DNA from: Agapetus fuscipes
Taxonomy: Eukaryota > Arthropoda > Insecta > Trichoptera > Glossosomatidae
NCBI GenBank assembly: GCA_951799405.1
Contig: OX637351.1
Span: forward strand, 9,952,251-10,016,250
Direction of reading: 5' to 3'
Length of the DNA stretch: 64,000 bases
Position numbers and translations under genes: made by a program. The notes under the pieces were generated by a model. It saw nothing but the letters and a program-made list of their open reading frames with translations, had not been told where the DNA came from and did no database searches. Below, piece by piece: positions 39,501 through 49,838 of this stretch (position 1 is its first letter; every line of letters begins with the position of its first letter).

Positions 39501-41110
39501 GGGCGGCGCGCCTGGGCTTGAGCCACTTGAGACAGGCAGGCCGCGTCACTGGACTGCCGACTCCTCCAACTGCAGGTCCGAGTCCTAGTTGACCACTGCT
39601 GTTGTCGCCAAACGCGAACACTCTGCCTTGTTCTAAAAGTAAAACACATTTGAATGAATTTTGCCCTTTTTGTACCTGTTTTTTTTATATCAAGAGCTGG
39701 GTCAGAAGTGTAGGGGGGTGTATGCAAGTTTCCCGGCGACTATCTATGGAGGCAAACCGGACAGAAGTCGTGCTGTGTGAAAATGGCGTTAAACTTTCAA
39801 AGATAATGTAAACTAGTAAAGATATTGTAGTGTTTTACACTCGACCCTCAGCACAGTAGGGCAATAAGAAGGCAAAATGTAAACGTGCTCCTCTCACTGC
39901 TCTTGCTCATGCTACACGCGCTTCCCAATGATTCGGGTTTGTTTTTGTTTTTGGCGGGTTCCAAAGGATAGTTGTTTGCCGGTCCATGTGAATCCGTCGG
40001 TTACTTTCACTAATGGTAAAAGCCACTGTTTTTTTCCTACATTGCTTTATCATGGAAAAAACGAAAACTTTCACGAAAACAAATGAATCATTGTGTAAGT
40101 GTGTAACTCAACCTTGACTGGCATTTGTAATCGCGTGATTGAATTACGAAATGATCTTCAGGGTTCCGAGGCATGAAGTTACTGTTGATAATGTTGCGCT
40201 CACCGCAGATGACTGCCGTGTGCTGGTCTCCACAGGCCAGCTGCACCACGGGGTCGTTCTTGATGAAGAAGTGGCTGGGCTCATTGTCAGCAAAGTGAGA
40301 CTTGCCGAATGTGAACACAGCTCCGCTCTCTGTTGAAATAACGTGTATTAATTTTTTAAAATACTTTTTTTCACATTTTATTCAAAACATACGAGTAAGT
40401 ATAGTACCTAATCGTATGAGTTTTCGCCTAAAATCCTTAAAACCACCAAACTCTAAAAACTCATTTTTAATAGATTTTTATTGATAATTTATATCTCGGC
40501 AACTATTTTAGGCAATGATTTCTTACGTTTTTTTATGAAACAATGAACTTAGCACAGATTTGAAAATACATTTATTTGTCTGCGGGCAAACGTCGCATTT
40601 CTTTGAGACAATTTTCCTTAGCAACCAATAACAATTTATTAGTATGGCTTGTCCCTTGCAACCCAGTCATATTATAACGTTACATTTTTTTTGTGCCGAG
40701 TCCATAACAAATCATAATAATAAAAATAAATCTTTTGTTATCACATCAGTGATATATTCCAACAAGAAAACATGTCTTTTTTGTTACTCCCTTTTTTCAA
40801 CCACTACAAACATCAATTCCTGGAAATTTATTACGAACACGTATTTTTCAAAAAATATCAATTCAAATTATGTATCACTATTCGCAAGTCTTCACGCAAA
40901 ATCATAAGAAATCGACCGGCATTCCACAACTTAAAGTACTTCTCATTCCCTCCGAAAGACGCGCCCAACGTCGCCCAAAAATACATCGAATTAAATTGAT
41001 TAATCAACTATCTAATCACTTTGTAAAATTTAAGTTTGTTATCAGCAGTAAATTAGATTGTTAAATGATTTTTTTGTACCGGGAATATCCAGTTCTTCAG
41101 CTAGCGCCAT
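32780..41110 (-). CDS. RPGR: RPGR-like RCC1-repeat protein, 8 exons, 652 aa
   Basis: CDS on the complement, 5' to 3': 41110-41080, 40329-40204, 39632-39462, 38612-38454, 36741-36589, 36090-35794, 34141-33936, 33595-32780. This totals 1959 nt, introns are GT-AG and phases agree. The N-terminus runs MALAEELDIPESGAVFTFGK, very close to the start of vertebrate RPGR (retinitis pigmentosa GTPase regulator). Exons 2-7 encode successive RCC1 propeller blades (SGQLGLG, ACGDQHTAVICG, AAGAEHTVILSG, ACGHHHSMFITG). Exon 8 adds an acidic, Val/Glu-rich tail with no RCC1 similarity and no CaaX prenylation box. RPGR family proteins act at the ciliary transition zone and bind RPGRIP1 and PDE6D-type partners. 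In insects, ciliated sensory neurons and sperm are the likely sites. It lies tail to tail with FNIP. An RCC1 relative other than RPGR is possible, but the N-terminus favours RPGR. Confidence 0.9.
33936..34141 (-). CDS. RPGR: RPGR exon 7 (last RCC1 blade)
   Basis: Encodes ESGLLYMCGALCPVG through LGAACGGHHTVITARR to THKQGLPPLK. The GxxHTV motif is the closing RCC1 blade. Acceptor TTCCAG, donor GTATAC. Phase changes from 1 to 0 here. Confidence 0.9.
34378..34640. other. A/T-rich low-complexity intron stretch
   Basis: A-rich on the plus strand with few C, in RPGR intron 6. The long minus-strand frame here is Phe/Tyr-rich low-complexity translation, not a gene. Confidence 0.6.
34638..34907 (-). 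mobile_element. LINE-like ORF end fragment
   Basis: The minus frame reads IQTRQRYLYHLVVASTTHYH and then IQRLGNTY, similar in layout to the C-terminal end of Jockey/CR1-type ORF2 (Rx-YxxHL...RxxxLxN). It is short and has lost the catalytic region. Confidence 0.35.
34957..35204. repeat. Inverted repeat, 30-bp arms
   Basis: CGCACGTTTAATAATAAAGAG at 34957 recurs inverted at about 35184-35204, and the arms extend to about 30 bp with a few mismatches. Probably a decayed MITE in RPGR intron 6. Confidence 0.55.
35794..36090 (-). CDS. RPGR: RPGR exon 6 (two RCC1 blades)
   Basis: 297 nt, phase 1 to 1. The first blade is divergent (GGLLWCGSPGWGSRSPVPRL), the second typical (GDGARGQLGLGS, then AAGKEHSAFLTG). 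Twice the usual exon size, as if two blade exons had fused. Confidence 0.9.
36589..36741 (-). CDS. RPGR: RPGR exon 5 (RCC1 blade)
   Basis: 153 nt, phase 1 to 1. Encodes ESGSVYGCGSNTNGQLGLG to THIACGHHHSMFITG. Confidence 0.93.
36745..37760. other. RPGR intron 4, 5' side of element
   Basis: AT-rich, with a TG/TA microsatellite near 37515-37545. At 37700-37735 the minus strand carries CTGAAGATGTACTGCTTC followed by TCGAAACTGG, a relative of the motif in the 50.7-kb palindrome. Confidence 0.45.
37762..38001 (+). mobile_element. TIR MITE, 240 bp
   Basis: Terminal inverted repeats of about 28 bp start GGGCCTGTTGCACCAAACTC. TA flanks both ends (37760-37761 and 38002-38003). Such ends are common in Harbinger- or mariner-like MITEs. 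No coding capacity. Confidence 0.8.
38253..38333 (+). mobile_element. SINE-1 fragment
   Basis: Degenerate match to the SINE-1 head and first body part (CATTTCATGCCGTAGGTCTA, then ACAAATGATTTCCCATTCCG). Confidence 0.5.
38454..38612 (-). CDS. RPGR: RPGR exon 4 (RCC1 blade)
   Basis: 159 nt, phase 1 to 1. Encodes DNDQLYGCGCNASGQLGIG through AIAAGAEHTVILSG. Its acceptor and first 46 or so coding bases are repeated five more times upstream in the intron. Confidence 0.92.
38575..38980 (-). repeat. RPGR: 74-bp tandem array of an RPGR splice acceptor and exon start, six copies
   Basis: Copies of ATTACACCCACACCCATACA begin at 38581, 38655, 38729, 38803, 38877 and 38951, a constant 74-bp step. On the minus strand each unit holds TGTGTTGCAG followed by the first codons of exon 4. 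Upstream copies would enter the next unit out of frame or hit TAA, so only the last acceptor gives a normal protein. Confidence 0.95.
38985..39461. other. RPGR intron 3
   Basis: AT-rich. Nothing beyond short frames without similarity. Confidence 0.4.
39462..39632 (-). CDS. RPGR: RPGR exon 3 (RCC1 blade)
   Basis: 171 nt, phase 1 to 1. Encodes EQGRVFAFGDNSSGQLGLG through LLAAGQKHTIILTG. GC-rich 3' half. Confidence 0.93.
39633..40203. other. RPGR intron 2
   Basis: AT-rich intron, no element recognised. Confidence 0.4.
40204..40329 (-). CDS. RPGR: RPGR exon 2 (first RCC1 blade)
   Basis: 126 nt, phase 1 to 1. Encodes ESGAVFTFGKSHFADNEPSH and VQLACGDQHTAVICG, the segment most diagnostic for RPGR among RCC1 proteins. 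Confidence 0.95.
40330..41079. other. RPGR intron 1
   Basis: AT-rich. The stretch near 40630-40680 (AGCAACCAATAACAA) has diverged relatives near 45210 and 45865, suggesting an old dispersed repeat. Confidence 0.4.
41080..41110 (-). CDS. RPGR: RPGR exon 1 (start codon)
   Basis: 31 nt: MALAEELDIP plus G, which joins AG of exon 2 to give Glu. The result MALAEELDIPESGAVFTFGK parallels the vertebrate RPGR start (EELxPDSGAVFTFGK). Donor GTAC. Too short to be found by ORF length. Confidence 0.75.
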
Positions 41111-41600
41111 GCCCCGTGGACTTGCGTTTTGCAACTGGACAACTGGACTGTGTGAGGTCAGCGGTCAGTGGTTGATCGAGCCGTATTATATTTCACCCTT
41201 GTGGTAGATATGGTAATAGTTATTATTTTATAATGCCTTCACTTGGGGCTGGAGGGCGGAGGAGCTATTTTTAAAGAAATGCTAAAAATTATCAAAAAAT
41301 CTACATCGCGGCGGTGTTACCCCCATACCAACCAATTCAGGGAACTTGTTATGAAAATTTAGTATTTTCGATTTAGAGGTGGAATGATTTAGTTGTTTTA
41401 GAAGCCAAGAATATTTAGAAGTTGTTTTATTTTTCATTAATTAGTGAGAAAACTAAGAACTAGTTAGTATTGTAGTTATTAACTGTCATAAGGATTTATT
41501 TGTCATCCAACGCCCACCATGAAAGTGAAATTTTATTTAAAGTTAAAACATACTAGTACTTCATTACTTGAAATCAAAATATGTACTTACAAAATATGTA
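41111..41600. other. Presumed RPGR promoter and upstream region
   Basis: No TATA box or clear RFX X-box could be placed by eye. Somewhat GC-richer just upstream of the ATG. Confidence 0.3.
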
Positions 41601-41918
41601 GGTCCGGTTGATAACTCAGTTGGTAGAGTGATTGCATTCCATGCCGTGAGCTCGGGTTCGGATCCCACCGAGGGTGTCAGAAATGATTTCCCATTTCGGT
41701 GTTTATTTCAAACCCGGATAGGTTTACCGGAAAGGTTTACTCAGCCTTCACAAGAAATGAGTACCAGCCCTCTCGGGAGCTAGGAAACCCCCACTTCAAC
41801 TCAAGTGGTTGGCGTAAGGCCCTGTAAAAATAAATAGGTCCAACTCGCCACATGCGACCCCTTCGGGGATAAAGCGGCAAGAAGTTACACTACATGTGTA
41901 GCTTATTTGCGTTTTTTT
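41601..41918 (+). mobile_element. SINE-1, nearly full length
   Basis: The head GGTTGATAACTCAGTTGGTA and box B GGGTTCGGATCCC precede the standard body and the TAGCTTATTTGCGTTTTTTT tail. Confidence 0.82.
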
Positions 41919-43013
41919 AGTTTCGTTCTTAATCCCTCACAAATTCAACAAAGGCGATCAAAGGCTCTGAAGGTTACATTTGAAAATTTAAATACCCATA
42001 CATGAGATACGCTACCATAATGAATCATTAATTACCAAATAGTCATTAATTACCAAGAAAGATAATCAAGGATGACTAGATTTCCTTGGAGAATTGAAAT
42101 GGAGTAAGCGATCCACTTCCGTGACAATGGGAGGAGCTCTCAGCCCACTAAACCCACTTTGATTGAAACCATTACCTAGATCTGGGTTAGTCACCATCCT
42201 ACCGCACATTTAGATTATTAATAATTAACGCGTTTTGTTGGGAAAGTCCTCCATTTAAATATTCAGCATTTGCGAAGAATCGATTAGGGATGTTCTACAT
42301 TCAAGACAAAGTAACAGTTTGTCAGCGGGAAATAAAAGGAAACGATCATTTATTCTCGTTTTTAAGTTTTTGTGCCTACAAGGCCCTCGAGTATCTACTT
42401 ATTCATAATTTAAATTATTGAATAAATCTTTCAATACGACGTTGGCAATAAATTACTGAACTGGATAAGTACCTTCTGTCTGTAAAATCTAATATTTTAT
42501 TTGCCTAATATTATGCAGCTGCCTTTCTTTCTATACGACTCTTTTTTTTGGTACCTACAGTTATACCTACGTAATACGTGCGTAATCACGTCAATAAGTT
42601 ATACAAAAGTAGGTGTGCAAAACAATTGAAAAAAACCAAGTCAACTGAAAATCTCCGCAACTTTGAAATTGTATTTTATCACGGACGAACCGTGATGTGG
42701 AAAATGACGAATATCTTATTGCGTCCACTTGTTAGTCAACGTCATTAGGAGTCGTGTTTTTTCTACGTCGATGAGGCACGAACAGTTCGTGGCTCATCGG
42801 CTTGTGACTTGGACGTTATGGTTTTTTTTTCTAACAGTAGTTCCATTGTCATCACAATAGGTACCTACCAACGATCATTTTATCATCTTAAAAAGTGCAA
42901 CATTAATCAAATATTAAATACTTACTTCACTACAATTTGATTATAGAAGAAACGCTTTTATAATATGTTTTTTAAACTATGCTTCCTAGTGAACAACTGA
43001 TGAAAACACTCTT
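41919..43013. other. Intergenic, no gene recognised
   Basis: AT-rich. A 16-bp-arm perfect hairpin without loop (CGATGAGGCACGAAC and its inverse) is at about 42770-42802. Confidence 0.4.
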
Positions 43014-43741
43014 ACCCCCGTATTCACGATCAAAACTGGCACTAACTTAAGGGCAAACTAGCGCTTAGATTGGGGAAATTCATTTCAAGAACAATACTTA
43101 AGGTAAAATTAGCGCTCAAGCGCTCCAAAAACTAGCACTTAGGTAAGTAAGGTCGACACGTATATTAACCAACGCTTTATTCCGTCATATTTCATTGTTA
43201 TCACATTTTTTGTTTGATTGTGAATTTACATGAAAAAATGAATTCTTACTATGAACATGATTTTTACGAGTGTATTAACATTTTTTTGACGAGTTTATTT
43301 ACATTGCTTGACCATCAGAATTGGGTTTGTTCTCCGGTTTGGTCTAGGACCATACTGCAATGACAGATGAACTGTCAAAATATTCCGCCGCATTTATCAG
43401 CACATTTTTTGTTTGGTTGTGAATTATTTACATAAAATAATAAATTCTTACTATGAAGTTGACTTCAACGAGAATAATAACATTGTTTTGTTAAAAAATA
43501 GTGTCCCAAGAAAATATATCAGAGACTGTAAAGACCCATTTACGTATTACGAAGAGGAAGAATTTAGAAGACGTTTTTGATTGAAAAAATGCGTCGTTCT
43601 GTGTACAGTTTTGCCGTTGCTCATTGAGGGTTGCAAAGCCAACAATTTCTTCGATCTGTTATTTTATCTTCTATTACAGGTTTTTCTTTAATCAGAGCCA
43701 CCAGCAGCTCCTTTTCCGCTGGAGAAAACAACATCTTTTTG
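43014..43741 (-). mobile_element. 1160-bp TIR element, copy 3, truncated
   Basis: Starts with the same ACCCCCGTATTCACGATC end and follows copy 2 with small deletions, then stops abruptly just past the Myb/SANT-like frame (43734-43621), where MITE sequence begins. The missing third looks lost to the MITE junction. Confidence 0.75.
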
Positions 43742-43973
43742 TTAGACATTTTAGTCGTCGGTTGAGCCCAAGCTTTGACAAACTAATAATGCCTGGGCTG
43801 GAAGTTTCATCACCACGGTCATTCTTACCTACCGAATTTTGGTAATATTTGTGTGAAGACAAATCAGCTGTTCACTTGCAGCCATCTTGGATTGGCAGGT
43901 CTTCATACAAATGCATCATTAGAGTGTCAAAGCGTGGGCTTAACTAACGACTAAAATGTTTAAGAATAGCCCC
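43742..43973 (+). mobile_element. TIR MITE (GGGGCTATTCTTAGACA family), joined to copy 3
   Basis: Inverted ends about 60 bp long contain TTAGACATTTTAGTCGTCGG and TTTGACAAACTAAT. The left terminus lacks its first ten or so bases where it meets the TIR element. A full copy lies at 60564-60804 and an end at 30022-30049. Confidence 0.75.
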
Positions 43974-44780
43974 GTAAGAGTTGGATTTTAAAAATTTCAA
44001 AAATCAGTCGCACCATACAACTTAAAAAAGAAAGGAAACGTTATTTTGTATTTTTTAACGCAAAAAAGTTAAAAGTATCAGGGACCATGTACGACTTAGT
44101 ACTTAGTTGTATTGTCTGTTAGAGGATGGCATGTACTAGTAACGATTTGCTTGCTCGCATTTGTATCCTCAGATACAGTCTGTCCCACTTTGTAGACTGG
44201 CTGGCGTAGAGGGCATTGATCTAATGGTCAGCCTGCTTTATATTCATCCACAGCTACGAGGTGAACCTACGGCCTACGGACTACGAGCGGCGTAGACCGC
44301 AGAATAATCTATAAAGCAAAATAGCTACGACATTTATTTTTTCAAAATAAATAAACGCAAAAAAACGCAACCAAGATTCACATGTCAATATAGGTAAAAC
44401 TGAATAAGTAACATACATTTACAAACATAGGTTTCTCAGATAAATGAAGCTTTTTTCCTGTTTTATACTACAGAAAACAATAAACAAATATAAAAATGAT
44501 GTAGTTTAGAGCAGTTCCTTATAATAAGTTCACTTACTATGAGAAATTATTCACAATAAAGTGTTTTATCCACAATTTCCCAAATCAGTGAATCAGCACT
44601 TATTTACTTCTACCTTTGAGGTGGCGATATAGTGTAATCTTATAAGAGCACTCTTTTGGTGAGATTCGCACACAAACAGCGCCTCCAAAAATAAACCCTA
44701 ATATCTAAATAACTTCTGACTATTTCCCTTAGTTACTTGATATAGGTGATAAATCTGCATTAAATAGTTTATGTTGTCAG
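43974..44780. other. Intergenic, no gene recognised
   Basis: AT-rich, nothing supported beyond short frames. Confidence 0.4.
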
Positions 44781-45078
44781 CCCGGTCGATAGCTCAGTTG
44801 ATAAGAGTGCTTGCATTCTATGCCGACAGCTCGGATTCGAATCCCACCGAGCGTTTTAGAAATGATTTCCAGTTTCTGTGTTTATTTCAAACTCAAAATA
44901 AAATACCAGCAAGATTTACTCAGCCGTCACAAGAAATGAGTGCCAGCCCTGTCGGAAACTGGGAAACTCTTGGCGTAAAGCCGGCCCGCTTACCATTAAA
45001 TGGTAAGCAAATTTTGTGACCCCTCCGGAGAGAACGCGGCAAAAAGGTGCACTATGTGTGAAGCTTAGTTGCGTTTTA
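44781..45078 (+). mobile_element. SINE-1
   Basis: The head CGGTCGATAGCTCAGTTGAT and box B GATTCGAATCC precede the body and an AAGCTTAGTTGCGTTTT end. An internal part is shortened compared with 15029-15370. Confidence 0.8.
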
Positions 45079-46350
45079 TCATTACTCGATTCAAAATAAT
45101 TTCATTTTTGAGAATATTTGTACGTGAATCACACCCAAAAGTTTGAACGTTTATTGTTAAAAAATGAACGCCAAACTAGTAATACTAGTAGTCTTGTATG
45201 GGAATGTCATCCTTCGCAACCAATAACCAAATATTTGTATGACTTTTCCATAGTAACCCGGCTGGATGACGACATAATATTGTATATGCCAATTCACGCG
45301 CCGACTTAATGCATTACGGGAAAGAGGTAAATAATAAATCAATTATTCAGAATCCAGACGATTGTGATTAGAACGTAGAGGGTTTTTTTGTGAGCTTATT
45401 CGCAAAATAAATTCGAATTAACGGAGAATATATTCGAATAAATTCAGATTGTTATTACTGTTTCTTACTCCAATTATAAAGCAATACCTACGATAATTTT
45501 CAGGCTTGGAATATTTAGGAGTAAAGGAAAACTTAATCTGAGTTATTCATCAGATAACTAAAACCAAAAACCAGGGTTACATCTATTTTTTTGTACGCAA
45601 AAACTGACTTTAAGCCGGATAAAAAATTAAAACTAATTTATGATTAACCGGGGGTCTTCATATTTCTTTAGATATTACTTGAAATGCACCGTTTGAGAAA
45701 AAAAATCAATACACTTGAATTCTTTACACAGCTTTGATCAAAATTATACTAAACATTTCGATCCTGAGATACTCACATTAATTGATTCAGCACATAAATT
45801 TACATAGAAAAAATGTGACGTCACACTGCCGGATTGCTAGGGAAGGTAAAAAAATATTTTGTTATTGGTTGCTGGACTATTGGTCCAGACAAGTGTAATG
45901 TTTGCCCGCCGAGAAAAAAGTTCAAATTCAAGTTTAAAAAAAAATCACATTCTCATATTATGTTGAGCATGTCTGAACAAAACACATGGACGAATTACAT
46001 ATTTACATTTTTTTTTTCGAATCACTAGCTCACGTCATTCGAATATCTTATCGTATTTTTAATGGCTACAAGCATTCCCTAGAATCGGTCATTTGAAATT
46101 CGAGTGCATGCACGTGTCCACGATATGTCATTTTTTTTTGTAATGTGAACCAGTATCTGATTAGATATTTGAATTTATCACAAAAAATAAATTTCAGACT
46201 CAATAAATATTCAATATTTTTGGAGACTAAAAAGGCGTTTTTTTGCGAGTTGAAGCAGCAAAAACATTTTTTAACAAGTTATTTATTTAAGCTGGAGTTA
46301 CGGTTGCTCGAAAAATTTCACAAATTTAAATTAAGGCTATATCTATTAAT
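45079..46350. other. Intergenic, old repeat remnants
   Basis: Imperfectly inverted AGCAACCAATAAC-type blocks at about 45215-45260 and 45835-45880 suggest an old long-TIR element. No coding sequence is recognised. Confidence 0.35.
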
Positions 46351-46495
46351 CTGTCATCTAAGTTGCAATTTAAGCAACTAAGAGCAGACACATGTCTATT
46401 TACAAAATATATCAAATTTCACATGAACCTTTTAACTCCTATTGCCTTTCCGTGAAAAAGAGGTGATATTAGAAAAGTGAATCATTCAACGGTTC
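46351..46495 (-). mobile_element. SINE-3, degenerate
   Basis: Weak but ordered match to the tail, centre and GTGATATTAGAAAAGTGAAT part of SINE-3. Confidence 0.45.
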
Positions 46496-47246
46496 GTTAA
46501 ATGTCTGCAGATAAATGTAATTAATTTTAATAAGTAAATAAATCAGGTATTTTTTCAAGACGTTTTGTTCAGATAGGAATAACAATCAAGCGGTTTTATT
46601 TTTACTTATCACAAACAAAAATAGTCACTCAAAAACTCAAATCTTACTTTGCCATTAAATGGTACAACTTTATAACTCATATATATTTTTTTTATTGTCA
46701 GTTTTACCGACGTGTAATATTTTTTAGTCGTAATAAAACAACTACATTGAAAATCAAGGACGTTGACTTTAATAATGATTATAATGAGAAATTGCGTAAA
46801 AAGGCAAAGCTGGCATGACACGTCATAGCAAAATAAACCTGGCTGGATGTAAGAGAAATGGATTTATTTAGATTTTAGAGGTAAAGCTCTGATTTGGCGG
46901 CGATAGTAGCTTTGGTAGCACGTAGACCTAAACGCAAACAATTCCAGCTACGACTTCATACAAACGGTCAACACGTGTAGCAAATTATTCTACGAAGCCT
47001 CGTGTAGCAAAAGCAGTCGCTGTAAGCGGAGTTTTTCGACAATTTAAACACGTTTACAATGCGAAAGACGTATTGTTTTGTAAAAGTAAAATAGCAATCG
47101 CAAGCTTTGACATTATGAGGATAACTGCCAAAATTATTGTCGATGGTAAATAAAATAGCTGAATGTTTCATAAGCAAAATATGTTGTTTAGAATAGATTA
47201 TGCTACAAGAAATAAGTAGATGGAATAGATCTGTTAGGTGAGAATG
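46496..47246. other. Intergenic, no gene recognised
   Basis: AT-rich, nothing supported. Confidence 0.4.
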
Positions 47247-47249
47247 TTA

Positions 47250-47423
47250 TGGGGCTTCCACACGCTTGCCAACCCATCTCAAGTCAAGCGCACAGTGGGT
47301 CGTCTAGAACATGCTAGCTGGACAAAATTTTGTCTAATGGACTCATTTTGTCTAGCTAGCATGTTCTAGACGACACACTGTGCGCTTGACTTGAGATGGG
47401 TTGGCAAGCGTGTGGAAGCCCCA
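47250..47423. mobile_element. Foldback MITE, 174 bp
   Basis: Nearly the whole element is a palindrome: arms of about 80 bp beginning TGGGGCTTCCACACGCTTGC differ at only a few positions, around a short centre. TTA flanks both ends (47247-47249 and 47424-47426), a 3-bp duplication of Harbinger type. The arm identity implies recent origin or gene conversion. Confidence 0.88.
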
Positions 47424-47645
47424 TTACATTTATGTGTGATAACAACATTAAGAAACCATATACAATAAACATTTTTTTTTTCACAAATCTAAATCTATAA
47501 ATGCTTAAATTAATAAACACAAAAAAGCATTCAGTGATATTTTTAAAGTTATTTTGAGATTTCCGACCACTACATTTATTTGGTGTATTTAGAGTTTTAA
47601 TAAATCATCTGTATTTTTTGTAAATTATTTTTAACAAAATCTGCT

Positions 47646-47908
47646 CCTTGACTGATAGGTTGGTATGAAGCTGACCCCCCCGCGCTGTAAACATTGGTTC
47701 ACTTATTCCAATGTCACCCCTGTATAATGGAAGGTTGACAAGAGTTTGCAGGGTGTATGTTCATTTGAGATTTGGGTTTTTATATTGTAAGCCCATATGC
47801 GGCATGTTTAAGCGCGAACTTATACGTGATGTCTGCTTGTGAAAATGAATATAATGTGAATCCCCAATGTTACATATCTTTGCACCTTATATTAGATTAG
47901 ATTAGATG
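47646..47908 (+). mobile_element. SINE-3, full length
   Basis: Starts CCTTGACTGATAGGTTGGTA and ends CTTATATTAGATTAGATTAG. Confidence 0.8.
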
Positions 47909-47956
47909 GACGCCCAAAAGCAAACACCTGTAAGTTCGCCATGAAACACAACCTGC

Positions 47957-48010
47957 ATGTGTTTTACAGTATGAGTGGTCAGCCTCATACCAGCCTCCAT
48001 TTAAGTCAAT
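47957..48010 (-). mobile_element. SINE-3 head fragment
   Basis: Only the 5' end of the element (TTTTACAGTATGAGTGGTCA, then AGCCTCATACCAGCCT). Confidence 0.55.
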
Positions 48011-48074
48011 CAAAAGTTAGAAATTTTGTAAAACTTAAAAATATGACCAACTCTGTTAAAGTTGGTAAAGATTA

Positions 48075-48308
48075 TATAATCTATAATCTAAGTTGCAAAG
48101 ATATATTAACATTCAAAACTCAAACCAAATGCACGTAAGTTCGCGCTTGCAAATGCTGAGTGTGTACTTACAAATTAAAATTCAAACCTCAAATGAATTT
48201 ATAAACCCTGTAACTTTTGCCAACCTTCCCTGAAACAGGGGTGAGATTGGCAAAGTGAATAATTTTTACAGCATGTGTGGTCAACCTCATTCCAACCTAT
48301 AAGTCAAG
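48075..48308 (-). mobile_element. SINE-3, full length
   Basis: Tail at left (ATATAATCTATAATCTAAGT), head at right (ATTCCAACCTATAAGTCAAG). Confidence 0.78.
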
Positions 48309-48786
48309 GAATTATTTCCGTACAAATTCGATCGTAGCATATGCATAGGAGTTTTATATTTAGGAGCTTAAAACAAAATTGATGAAGTTTTTACACATTC
48401 ATACGAAAGAGCTTATTATATCCAACTATTTAAAAATAGTTAGACATTTGCAATGTAAACTTCAGATTTACCCGTAAATAAATAATTACACACTCGGTAC
48501 TTTTAATGAGTGTTTTATTGAAATCAGTGACTTGCTTACGTAAGCGCTGTGTACATTACTATGAATAGAAGTTGCCTACGCCAAGTTTATTATTTTATTC
48601 AGGTTATTAGCATCTTGAGGATATCCCGTACGGAGCTGAAATACCTTACAATGCATTTAGTATTTCCATACAGTATACACTATACTGGTCTACTGCACAC
48701 TTCCTTTCCATTTCCCGCAACCGGATTTTCTTCGAATACATTATGAGCGATGGTGGAGTTATGGATTACATACTAATATTCTTCCT
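48309..48786. other. Intergenic, no gene recognised
   Basis: AT-rich. Short frames only. Confidence 0.4.
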
Positions 48787-48850
48787 TCATAAGTTGGTAT
48801 GAAGCTGATGGCACGTGCTGCAAAAAACGTCACAAATTCACCCATACCAA
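48787..48850 (+). mobile_element. SINE-3 head fragment
   Basis: A short diverged head (AAGTTGGTATGAAGCTGATG) immediately before a full copy. Confidence 0.4.
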
Positions 48851-48875
48851 TTTTGAAAGAAAAGGCTTTCATTCT

Positions 48876-49267
48876 CTTAACTTATAGGTTGGTATGAGGC
48901 TGACCCCCCATGCTGCAAAAAACGGTTCACTTCAAGGACGTACCCGCAAGATCAGAACTAAGAACCATGGTCGTAAAATGGTTGTTTAAATAATTGTAAT
49001 AAAATTTTATAATGATTTAGGTATTTTTTTACTTCCATACCTTGCCCCTTCCTGGGTACGCCCATTGTTCACTTTACCAATATCACCCCTGTTTCAGGGA
49101 AGGTCGGCAAAAGTTGCAAGGCTAATGTTCATTTGAGGTTTGGTTTTTTAATTGTAAGCACATATGCAGCAATTGAAAGCGCGAACTTACACGCGTCTGT
49201 TTGTGGGCATGCATTTAACATGATTTTTTTAATGTTAATATATTTTTGAAAGTTAGATTATAGATTA
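48876..49267 (+). mobile_element. SINE-3 carrying a nested hAT MITE
   Basis: Standard head at 48876-48932, interrupted by a 134-bp element (48933-49066), then the body resumes at GTTCACTT and ends in TTAGATTATAGATTA. Confidence 0.8.
48933..49066 (+). mobile_element. hAT-type MITE, 134 bp, nested in SINE-3
   Basis: A perfect 8-bp target duplication GTTCACTT (48925-48932 and 49067-49074) brackets it. Ends CAAGGACGTACCC and GGGTACGCCCATT are imperfect inverted repeats. Other SINE-3 copies serve as the empty site. Confidence 0.88.
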
Positions 49268-49838
49268 ATTATTATTGATTTTACTCGTACGTATTTTTGA
49301 AAATATTATTTTAGAACCGTCTATTGGCAACCCTTTTCGACATCTTTTTTTGACAACTTTTTGTTGTTTTTCAATTTAAACGTAATTTCCCCTTACCATA
49401 GAGTAATTACTACTCTATGCCCCCAGCTATACGCTCATACCTAGATTTTAGTCTCTGTATGTTTTCTATGGGGTGCGTGTAAGTAGTAACCGTGAGGTAC
49501 TTACAGATTATAAATACCTCCTGGTCAAGCTAAAGGGAGGACTGCAGGGTGAACTTATATTCCCCCCGACCCCACTTCTGTGCCGTGAAATAATCGATTC
49601 CATTCGGCTATGTGTACAGCAATATTTACGTACACATCATAATACTGAACTGCAAATTTGCATATTAATAAAGGAAGACTTTTTCTTATTTAGCAAGTAA
49701 GTGGCTAACTTACTTCCTAAACACTGACTTTCAAACACTCGCTTGATGAAGTGGGTGTCCGAAATTAATCGCATCTCTATAAGTTCCAAAATAAAACAAA
49801 AGTAAAACTAAATAGTATTTTTTTGCTTAGCCCAGGTA
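49268..49838. other. Intergenic, no gene recognised
   Basis: AT-rich, nothing supported. Confidence 0.4.
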
